Shown here: positions 1-5,134 of the stretch, piece after piece | Position numbering within the stretch: position 1 is the stretch's first letter | Layout of the letters: the number at the start of each line of letters is the position of its first letter | Origin: an uncultured Chloroflexota bacterium | GTDB lineage: Bacteria > Chloroflexota > Anaerolineae > Aggregatilineales > Phototrophicaceae | DNA: 6,397 nucleotides | Direction: 5' to 3' | NCBI GenBank assembly: GCA_903904765.1 | Contig: CAIVEA010000838.1 | Location: 1-6,397, forward strand | Program-made: the position numbers and the translations under genes | Notes under the pieces: generated by a model | What the model saw: the letters and a program-made list of their open reading frames with translations, nothing else | What the model was told of the DNA's origin: nothing | Databases searched by the model: none

Positions 1-490
1 AGTGCAGGGGCAAGCAGGCCAATCCGTAAATCAGGGCGACGGTGAAGGCTGTGCGTGGACGAAAGCGCAACCCCCGCACAATGGTGTACAGCAGCAGCGC
101 CGTCGCCAGCGTGACCAGCGGATTGAGCAACATGACCGTCGCCCGCATGGGCAACCCCGGCAACAGGGCGCTCAACGCCGCCAGCGGCAGCAGCACCAGC
201 GAGGGAGTCAGCCCTTTTTTGGCATACAGCAGCCCATCGAGTCCGGTGCTGCCCATCCGCCCCTTGTCGAAGGGGAGCAGCGCATCGCGTCCGCCGATGA
301 CGGTCACATCCGGGATACCGTGCCGGACGAACGAGGCGCTGACTGCCGCAATCGCCTCGCCGTCAATCGCGTTGATATCCGGCGTGAACAGCAGCACATA
401 GGCGGCGGCGAGAATCGCCAGCAGCAGCAGGCACAGGCGGGAATCCACCGTCGGGTCGGCGGCGGGCATGTGATCGGAATGTTCAGGCAT
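1..490 (-). CDS. Multi-pass membrane protein, GT39/PMT-like glycosyltransferase N-terminus (partial)
   Basis: An open frame starts at the ATG at 490-488 and runs off the left edge, giving 163 visible residues. After a short polar N-terminus, residues 19-36 form a hydrophobic helix (LCLLLLAILAAAYVLLF). A predicted external loop follows with an acidic D-G-E at 43-45, then a Y-A-K-K-G-L stretch at 89-94. Further hydrophobic segments lie at about 97-114 and 117-137, and the last visible residues begin another. A first helix, then an acidic DGE-type loop, a YxKxGL segment and a run of helices is the pattern of membrane glycosyltransferases that use polyprenyl-phosphate sugars, common in Chloroflexota. 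This is family-level inference, since the catalytic remainder is not visible. An AAGGA lies about 12 nt before the ATG, somewhat far. A second Met at residue 8 is a possible start without a clear ribosome site. The gene is downstream of and codirectional with the acyl-CoA dehydrogenase. The opposite strand is also open but does not look like protein. Confidence 0.8.
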   Translation of the reverse strand, partial: MPEHSDHMPAADPTVDSRLCLLLLAILAAAYVLLFTPDINAIDGEAIAAVSASFVRHGIPDVTVIGGRDALLPFDKGRMGSTGLDGLLYAKKGLTPSLVLLPLAALSALLPGLPMRATVMLLNPLVTLATALLLYTIVRGLRFRPRTAFTVALIYGLACLPLH

Positions 491-527
491 ACGTGCAGAT
501 CGTCCTTGTTACGGGCTAGATCGTTTT

Positions 528-633
528 TACCCTCATCCCCTGTCCCCTTCTCCCTCAGGGCGAAGGGGCGCAAGAGAAATCTATAACGCTTAATTCCCTC
601 TACCTGAGGGAGAGGGATAAAGGGTGAGGGATA
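528..633. repeat. Inverted-repeat element, copy 1 (MITE/REP-like)
   Basis: The arms are imperfect inverted copies: the left begins TACCCTCATCCCC and the right, read in reverse complement, begins TATCCCTCACCCT. An 11-nt perfect inverted match lies at 549-559 and 603-613 (TCTCCCTCAGG/CCTGAGGGAGA). The loop is more AT-rich and carries the GGCGAAGGG box at 559-567 that is also found in the other two copies. It fills most of the gap between the acyl-CoA dehydrogenase stop and the membrane-protein start. It could attenuate or terminate transcription between them, but there is no clear U-tract after the stem. No transposase is present. Confidence 0.75.
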
Positions 634-637
634 CGCT

Positions 638-1792
638 TTAGATCGCCATCTCGCGCAGGACGTGGCGGGCGATCACGAGGCGTTGGATTTCGCTCGTGCC
701 TTCGCCAATCGTCATCAAGCGCTGGTCGCGGTAGATGCGCTCCACCGGATACTCGCGGCTGTAGCCGTAGCTGCCGTGAATCTGGATGGCGTTGTGCGCC
801 ACCTTCTCCGCCACTTCGGTTGCCTTCAGCTTACCCATCGCCGCCGCTTTGCTGAAGTCGCGCCCCTGATCTTTCAGCCACGCAGCGCGATGCACCAGCA
901 ACCGCGCCGCCTCGATCTCCAGCGCGGCATCGGCGATCATCCACTGAATCGCCTGATGTTCGCTGATCGGCTTGCCGAAGGCGCGGCGCTCCTGTGCATA
1001 GCGCACTGCCGCCTCAAACGCCGCCCGCGCCAGCCCCACGCTCAACGCGCCGATGCTGATGCGCCCGCCATCCAGCACCTGCATGGTCTGCGGGAAGCCG
1101 CGCCCTTCTGCGCCGAGCAAGGCGCTGGCAGGCACGCGCACATCCTCAAAGGTGAGCATGTGGGTGGTGGAGCCGTTCAACCCCATCTTGTGTTCGGCGG
1201 GGTGGATGGTGAAGCCCGGTGTCCCCGGGTCGACCAGCAGCATCGAGAAGCCGCGTGTGCCGGCCTCTTTGTCCGTCCGCAGCAGCACCACCACGACGGG
1301 CGCATGGCGCACATTGGTGATCCACGCTTTATTCCCGTTAATCACCCACTTGTCCCCGTCGCGGCGGGCGCTGGTCTGCACCCCGCCCGCGAGGTCAGAG
1401 CCTGCGCCCGGTTCGGTCAGCGCCAGCGAGCCGAGCGTTTCACCGCTGAGCAGGCGCGGCAGATAGTGTGCCTTCTGTTCGGCTGTCCCCCATGTGGCAA
1501 TCGGGGCGCAGCACAGGCCGTTGTGCGCCGCCACCGCCAGCGCCGTAGAACCGCACGCCCAGCCCAATTCCTCGGTAGCCAGCGCCATGCTGACGGTATC
1601 CAGCCCCGCGCCGCCCTCAGCTTCGGAAACTTGCATCCCTGTCAGGCCGAGATCGCGCATTTTGCGGATGGCCTCCCAGCGCAGTTCGCCGGTTTCGTCC
1701 ACCTGCGCGGCATAGGGTTGAATTTCGGCAGCACAAAAGTCATGGACGGCACGCTGAAACATGCGTTGTTCGGGGGAGAGGTCAAAATCCAT
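638..1792 (-). CDS. Acyl-CoA dehydrogenase, short-chain/butyryl type
   Basis: The 384-residue product matches the usual length of FAD-dependent acyl-CoA dehydrogenases, which catalyse alpha,beta-dehydrogenation of acyl-CoA thioesters and pass electrons to ETF. Visible signatures are LTEPGAGSD at 125-133 (the family's first signature, near the flavin and substrate), WITN at 157-160, the ERRAFGKPISEHQ segment at 268-280, and the C-terminal GEGTSEIQRLVIAR at 363-376. In that last motif E364 aligns with the catalytic base of short-, medium- and branched-chain enzymes. The chain order N-terminal helical, middle beta, C-terminal helical is intact. The ATG at 1792 is preferred because GAGGA at 1801-1805 is 8 nt upstream; an in-frame TTG at 1807 overlaps that ribosome site. 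Substrate chain length cannot be read from sequence. There is no ETF, thiolase or enoyl-CoA hydratase beside it, so it seems to be a stand-alone unit, perhaps cotranscribed with the membrane protein downstream. Confidence 0.96.
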   Translation of the reverse strand: MDFDLSPEQRMFQRAVHDFCAAEIQPYAAQVDETGELRWEAIRKMRDLGLTGMQVSEAEGGAGLDTVSMALATEELGWACGSTALAVAAHNGLCCAPIATWGTAEQKAHYLPRLLSGETLGSLALTEPGAGSDLAGGVQTSARRDGDKWVINGNKAWITNVRHAPVVVVLLRTDKEAGTRGFSMLLVDPGTPGFTIHPAEHKMGLNGSTTHMLTFEDVRVPASALLGAEGRGFPQTMQVLDGGRISIGALSVGLARAAFEAAVRYAQERRAFGKPISEHQAIQWMIADAALEIEAARLLVHRAAWLKDQGRDFSKAAAMGKLKATEVAEKVAHNAIQIHGSYGYSREYPVERIYRDQRLMTIGEGTSEIQRLVIARHVLREMAI

Positions 1793-1800
1793 TATGGGTT

Positions 1801-1827
1801 TCCTCAAATGATTTTTACGCGATTATA
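1801..1827 (-). promoter_or_regulatory. -10 box and ribosome site of the acyl-CoA dehydrogenase gene
   Basis: On the minus strand a perfect TATAAT lies at 1827-1822. It predicts a start of transcription near 1815 and a leader of about 22 nt. GAGGA follows at 1805-1801, 8 nt before the ATG. No good -35 is seen at the expected distance, because that place is occupied by the end of the inverted-repeat element. Confidence 0.6.
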
Positions 1828-1832
1828 CCCCT

Positions 1833-1979
1833 AATGCGCCTGATGCCCTCATCCCCCGCCCTTCTCCCTCATGGCGAAGGGTGTAAGACGGGAGAATACA
1901 GCCTGCATTGAGTTTCCCCCTCGCCTAGCTGTATTCAGCGGTTGGAAGAGGGGTTGGGGGTGAGGGCGTTAGGCGCATT
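1833..1979. repeat. Inverted-repeat element, copy 2, between divergent genes
   Basis: The termini match perfectly over 9 nt (AATGCGCCT at 1833-1841, its complement at 1971-1979). After three differing bases follow GCCCTCA and CCCC matches separated by one T/C change. A second, internal perfect 9-nt pair, GAATACAGC at 1894-1902 and GCTGTATTC at 1928-1936, makes an inner stem. The GGCGAAGGG box is at 1873-1881. The element fills most of the 216-bp gap between two divergently transcribed genes. It has no coding capacity and is best described as a MITE/REP-like palindromic unit. Confidence 0.8.
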
Positions 1980-1995
1980 TTCTTCTTTCCTTCGG

Positions 1996-2008
1996 TACAA
2001 TCGGGTTT
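1996..2008 (+). promoter_or_regulatory. -10 box for a probable leaderless transcript
   Basis: TACAAT at 1996-2001 ends 7 nt before the lipoprotein ATG at 2009, so the predicted first transcribed base falls on or next to the start codon. The intervening bases CGGGTTT contain no ribosome site, and none lies just upstream. This fits a leaderless mRNA. No convincing -35 is visible. Confidence 0.5.
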
Positions 2009-3226
2009 ATGAATACCTTCCGCACCTTCCTCCTGTCGTGTTTGCTGGTCTGCGTGGCGCTGTTGACTGGTTGCGCCCCGTCCCCGTCACCATTGCAGAG
2101 CGCATGGCCGACGCGCCTCGTGCTGGCGCAGGCCGAACAGACTGCCGCCCCTGCGCTGACCGTCAGCGGCGGGCGGGTATTCACAGCATGGATCGGCGCG
2201 GACGCGAACGGGGTGCATCAAGATGCGCGGGTGTGGGATGCAACAGGTGCTGGCGCGGTGACAGTGCTGCCGCTGCCGCCCGTTCATCCCTACGGGCAGC
2301 AACTATTCCCTGCGGGCGACGGCGGTGTGCATCTGCTGTGGCTAGATGCTGATGCAGACGGCGTAACACAGGTTTACAGCGCACTGCTCTCTGCCAAACT
2401 GGACGTGCTGCGCGGCCCAACGCCCCTCACCACAAGCGGCGCATGGCGCTATGCCGCCTATGCCGCGCCGGATGGGACGCTGTGGGTGGTGAGCAGCGGC
2501 GGGAATGTGTCCGAGCCGTCGCTTACGGTGCATGAAGTGGATGCACAGGCACGTCCGCGTTTGCAAGATCAGCCCGCCGTCGTGCCGGATGCCGACTGGC
2601 CGACGCTGCGCCGCGCCGCTGATGGGACGCTGTGGCTGTACGGGTTGCGTCTGCCGGAAAACCGCGTGTGGGTGGCAACGTTGACCGATGGGCAGGTGAG
2701 CAGCGCACAGGCGATCAGCGACTCGCCCGTCCTGAACGCGGGGGACAGGCTGGAAGGGTTTCGCGTCGGGCAGGACGGCGCACAGCAGTATCTGTTCTGG
2801 GATATCACGCGGGCGAACGGGGAGCGCGAAAGCTGGTGGACGCGGGGCGCGTTCGCTGCGGAATCGCTGCCGCCGCCGGAGCGTTTGCGCGTGGAAGCCG
2901 GGGACTCGTCCGCCCCCGAAACCGGATTCGCGGGCGGACAGGTGGAGTCCGCGCAGATCGGCGGCGAAGGCGCGGTATGGGTCACGCCGCTGGACTCTGC
3001 CGAGTCGGTGCTGCCGGCTGCTGCGCTGCTGTCAGATGGGCAACTGGGTGTGGTGTATTTCCGGGATGGAACGCTGGTAGGGATGCAGCGTTTAGGCGTT
3101 GCGCCCACGCTGTTAGGGCTGCCTATGCTGGTTGCCGACGGGGATGCTCATCTGTATCTGACCGTCGCCGAAGCAGGCGAAAGCACCGCCGCGCTCATGC
3201 TGTACAGCACACGGACGCAGCCGTAG
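2009..3226 (+). CDS. Lipoprotein with beta-propeller-like repeats
   Basis: The 405-residue product starts with a short basic N-terminus, a hydrophobic stretch at about 7-18 and a lipobox L19-T20-G21-C22. This predicts cleavage before Cys22 and lipid anchoring on the outer face of the membrane. A short Pro/Ser tether follows. The rest is built of irregular repeats in which a DG turn is followed by a hydrophobic strand, for example at 104-111 (DGGVHLLW), 155-161 (DGTLWVV), 205-211 (DGTLWLY), 343-350 (DGQLGVVY) and 377-384. This is the look of sialidase-like or YVTN-like beta-propellers with about six or seven blades. No Asp-box or catalytic set is evident, so enzymatic activity is not claimed; binding or scaffolding is possible. 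The gene is monocistronic. Its stop is 2 bp from the stop of convergent holA. The start is fixed by the lipobox and by the nearby -10 box. Confidence 0.88.
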   Translation: MNTFRTFLLSCLLVCVALLTGCAPSPSPLQSAWPTRLVLAQAEQTAAPALTVSGGRVFTAWIGADANGVHQDARVWDATGAGAVTVLPLPPVHPYGQQLFPAGDGGVHLLWLDADADGVTQVYSALLSAKLDVLRGPTPLTTSGAWRYAAYAAPDGTLWVVSSGGNVSEPSLTVHEVDAQARPRLQDQPAVVPDADWPTLRRAADGTLWLYGLRLPENRVWVATLTDGQVSSAQAISDSPVLNAGDRLEGFRVGQDGAQQYLFWDITRANGERESWWTRGAFAAESLPPPERLRVEAGDSSAPETGFAGGQVESAQIGGEGAVWVTPLDSAESVLPAAALLSDGQLGVVYFRDGTLVGMQRLGVAPTLLGLPMLVADGDAHLYLTVAEAGESTAALMLYSTRTQP

Positions 3227-3228
3227 CC

Positions 3229-4215
3229 TTACTTCCCCAGCCCCGCCACCAGCAGGTCAAGCGCGAGTTCGGCTTCCATCGCGCCGGTTTTGATCTTCAC
3301 GTCGTACTCGTGCAGGGCGCGGTACACCTTCTCCAACTGTGCCAGCGAAAACGCCCGCGACTGCTTCGCCAGCTTATCCGCCACGAAGGGCTTCATGCCC
3401 AGCGCGGAGGCCATGTTGCGCGGCGCACCACCTTCACTGAGGTACTCCTTGGCGGTCAGCAATAGCCGGAACTGGCGCACGATCATGCCGTAGGTTTTGA
3501 ACGGGTCGCCGTCCTTCTGGTCGAGCAGGCGGTGCATCCGTCCCAGCGCATCCCGCCCGCGCCCTTCGGCCAGCGCATCCACCATTTTGAACACATCTTC
3601 ATCCGCCACATACGCCGTAAGCAGCGCCACATCGTCCTCGGTCACGGGGCGGTCATCGGCATAGCTGACCAGCTTGAGCAATTCGGCATCGGCCACGCGC
3701 AAATCGCTGACCACGCCCGCCAGCGCGGCGGCGGCGGCGGGTTGCAGTTCCGCGCCGTACACATCCTTAGCGCGTTTCAGCAGCCATCCGGTCAGATCGT
3801 CCGGCGTTTTGAAGGCGCGTTCAAAGCCGTTGGGCAGTTCTTTTGCCAGTTTGAGAAACTTGCTGTTTTCGGGCAGGGTGCTGCGCTCCACCAGCAGCAG
3901 GCGCGTCCATTCTGGCAGGGTGGGCAGCGCGTCCATCAGGGCTTCCAGTGCGCGTTTGCCCGTGTCGCCCGCGCCTTTGCGCGTCAGATGCCCGATCAAC
4001 CCTTTGACGATGACCACGCGCCGATCCGAGAGGAACGGGTACGAGCAGGCCGCGTTCAGAATTTCGGGGATGCTGACGTTTTCGCCCTCAAACTCGCTCA
4101 GGTTCAGTTCGGCATTGTCGCCGCCGAGCAGTTTGGCGCGGGCAGCGGACACCTCGGCCTCGCGGGTGAAATCATCATCCCCGTGAAACAGGAAGAACGT
4201 TTTGGTCACAGCCAT
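3229..4215 (-). CDS. holA: DNA polymerase III delta subunit (clamp loader)
   Basis: The 328-residue product has the usual length of HolA. Delta is the wrench of the clamp-loader complex: it opens the beta sliding clamp during loading onto primed DNA. Residues 5-135 match the degenerate AAA+ domain I, with FFLFHGDDDF at 7-16 near the N-terminus and the family-typical PFLSDRRVVIVKG at 60-72. Residues about 140-205 fit the small helical domain II, including AELLKLVSYA at 177-186 preceded by a D-x-R-x-A-D segment. Residues 208-326 fit the collar domain, with IVRQFRLLL at 245-253 and a C-terminal D-x-K-I-K-T-G plus ELALDLLVA at 305-324. As expected for delta, no P-loop GxxxxGK is seen in domain I. 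The ATG at 4215 has AGGA at 4228-4225, 9 nt upstream, next to the stop of the DUF6391 gene. Only 6 nt separate the two genes, so they are probably cotranscribed. Confidence 0.93.
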   Translation of the reverse strand: MAVTKTFFLFHGDDDFTREAEVSAARAKLLGGDNAELNLSEFEGENVSIPEILNAACSYPFLSDRRVVIVKGLIGHLTRKGAGDTGKRALEALMDALPTLPEWTRLLLVERSTLPENSKFLKLAKELPNGFERAFKTPDDLTGWLLKRAKDVYGAELQPAAAAALAGVVSDLRVADAELLKLVSYADDRPVTEDDVALLTAYVADEDVFKMVDALAEGRGRDALGRMHRLLDQKDGDPFKTYGMIVRQFRLLLTAKEYLSEGGAPRNMASALGMKPFVADKLAKQSRAFSLAQLEKVYRALHEYDVKIKTGAMEAELALDLLVAGLGK

Positions 4216-4221
4216 CGGAGC

Positions 4222-4764
4222 TTATCCTGCGCGAGTGGCGACGCGGTGTAGGCGGACGGGTGCGCCGCCGAAGGGGAGGCGCATGGCGGACGGGCTGATG
4301 CCCACGATCTCCAGATCGCCGGGGTCGCCTTCGGTGGTGAAGTGTTTTTGCAGCGCCATCCCCAGCGGTTGTGACGACAGGTAAGCGGCCATCATGCCGA
4401 GCATGACCAGAGGCAGGCGGTTGAACAGGTCGCGGCGCTGCTGTCCGGCGAAACCGAGCAAACCGACCAGACTGGTGAGCAGGCCAGCCGTCACCAGATT
4501 TGTGCCGCAGTTGGGATGCACCGCCAGATGATGCGCCCCGTTCTGCATCCGGCGCAGCGCCTCGTGCGCTGCCCATTCCACCTGCGGCGTGGGAACATCA
4601 CCGAGCAGGATGAACCCGTGATCGTCGCTGCGCCCCGACAGGCGATAGCCCCGCGCATTGAGCAGGCTGATGGTGGCATGTTCGAGGCCGTGATTGCGCC
4701 GCGTGCGCCGGATGTACGGGAAATCGAGTACGGGGCGGCTGGCGGCGGCGAGTTGCTGGAGCAT
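4222..4764 (-). CDS. DUF6391 family membrane protein
   Basis: The 180-residue product carries the DUF6391 hallmarks known from cyanobacteria and Chloroflexota: a basic segment leading to HGLEHATISLL at 25-35, a GFILLGDV strand at 50-57, a helix with EALRRMQNG at 68-76, then LAVHPNCGTNLVTAG at 80-94. Two hydrophobic helices follow at about 92-107 and 115-135. The C-terminus is a short strand-rich tail. The function of the family is not known to me. The conserved His, Glu and Cys residues (H25, E28, H29, H83, C86) suggest metal binding, but that is inference. The ATG at 4764 is chosen because AAGGA at 4777-4773 is 8 nt upstream and a promoter lies just before it. An in-frame extension to 4923 would translate the inverted-repeat element and is unlikely. 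The gene is the first of a probable two-gene unit with holA. Confidence 0.88.
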   Translation of the reverse strand: MLQQLAAASRPVLDFPYIRRTRRNHGLEHATISLLNARGYRLSGRSDDHGFILLGDVPTPQVEWAAHEALRRMQNGAHHLAVHPNCGTNLVTAGLLTSLVGLLGFAGQQRRDLFNRLPLVMLGMMAAYLSSQPLGMALQKHFTTEGDPGDLEIVGISPSAMRLPFGGAPVRLHRVATRAG

Positions 4765-4803
4765 CCAGAATATCCTTACTCTGTCGGCGGACGTATCGTT
4801 TCT

Positions 4804-4832
4804 ATTGTAGCCCATCCTGTGCCGGATGTCTG
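4804..4832 (-). promoter_or_regulatory. Promoter of the DUF6391-holA unit
   Basis: On the minus strand CAGACA at 4832-4827 (four of six bases of TTGACA) is followed after exactly 17 bp by TACAAT at 4809-4804. Transcription would begin near 4797, giving a leader of about 33 nt that contains the AAGGA ribosome site at 4777-4773. The inverted-repeat element begins 13 bp upstream of the -35 box. Confidence 0.6.
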
Positions 4833-4845
4833 TGAGCGTTGCGCT

Positions 4846-4966
4846 AACCCTCATTCGCCATTCCTTCTTCGTCATGGCGAAGGGAGTAAAGTCCAACAGA
4901 TGTGTCTTGCTTCCCCTCTCCAAAGCGGTACTCCGCGTGTTGGAGAGGGGACTGAGGGGTGAGGTT
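4846..4966. repeat. Inverted-repeat element, copy 3, with strong inner hairpin
   Basis: The outer ends are AACCCTCA at 4846-4853 and, in reverse complement from 4966, AACCTCACCCC. The conserved GGCGAAGGG box is at 4876-4884. The inner hairpin is strong: an 11-bp perfect pair (4913-4923 with 4940-4950, CCCCTCTCCAA/TTGGAGAGGGG) is capped by a further GCGG/CCGC stem at 4925-4928 and 4933-4936 with a four-base loop. It lies in the 370-bp gap between divergent genes, the only gene-free stretch longer than 300 bp here. The rest of that gap holds two promoters, a short direct repeat and an AT-rich leader. Confidence 0.75.
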
Positions 4967-5003
4967 CTTCAAAAACCTACCCTTGAAAGGGACTGAGGGG
5001 TGA
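4948..5003. repeat. 15-nt direct repeat at the right end of copy 3
   Basis: GGGACTGAGGGGTGA occurs exactly at 4948-4962 and again at 4989-5003, an offset of 41 bp. A small palindrome, CCCTTGAAAGGG, lies at 4980-4991 and overlaps the start of the second copy. This suggests that the right arm of the element was duplicated, or that part of a second element was inserted. Confidence 0.7.
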
Positions 5004-5027
5004 TGTTTCTGGTGATGAGGGCTGTTT

Positions 5028-5057
5028 TTGACAATGCGAAACGTAATGATCTAAAAA
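5028..5057 (+). promoter_or_regulatory. Probable promoter of the DUF7452-SH3b gene
   Basis: A perfect TTGACA lies at 5028-5033, followed after 18 bp by TAAAAA at 5052-5057 (four of six bases of TATAAT). The stretch from here to the gene is clearly more AT-rich than its surroundings. Transcription would start near 5064 and leave a leader of about 70 nt. An alternative extended -10, TGCTAGACT at 5092-5100, has no matching -35. Confidence 0.45.
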
Positions 5058-5134
5058 ATTATGAAAAAATACCCCACAACATAACGATTGTTGCTAGACT
5101 GTACCCAGTGCTTTTGCTCATAAAGGTGCAGACC

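Noticed and set aside
2..586. A 194-codon plus-strand frame at the left edge
   Set aside because: The translation is low-complexity Gln/Arg and runs into repeat copy 1. The minus strand of the same region gives a coherent membrane protein.
528..633. Copy 1 as an ordinary intrinsic terminator of the acyl-CoA dehydrogenase gene
   Set aside because: The stem is long and interrupted by a loop of about 40 nt, and no U-rich tract follows it on the transcribed strand. Related elements also occur in divergent gaps where no transcript ends.
662..1834. A 390-codon open frame on the plus strand opposite the acyl-CoA dehydrogenase
   Set aside because: It is the antisense of a gene with all family motifs. 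Its translation is rich in His, Arg, Gln and Ala without domains, as expected for a shadow in GC-rich DNA.
2632..3465. A 277-codon plus-strand frame overlapping the lipoprotein and holA ends
   Set aside because: It is out of frame with the lipoprotein, Arg/Gly/Ala-rich, and crosses two better-supported genes.
3532..4251. A 239-codon plus-strand frame opposite holA
   Set aside because: It is antisense to a clearly recognised holA, with no domain or ribosome site.
4765..4923. N-terminal extension of DUF6391 to an upstream ATG at 4923
   Set aside because: The added residues come from the leader, the promoter and the inverted-repeat element. A good ribosome site precedes the internal ATG at 4764.
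4846..5003. CRISPR-like array suggested by the repeated G/C-rich units
   Set aside because: There are only two direct copies of a 15-nt unit with one spacer, better explained as a duplicated end of the palindromic element. No cas gene is present.
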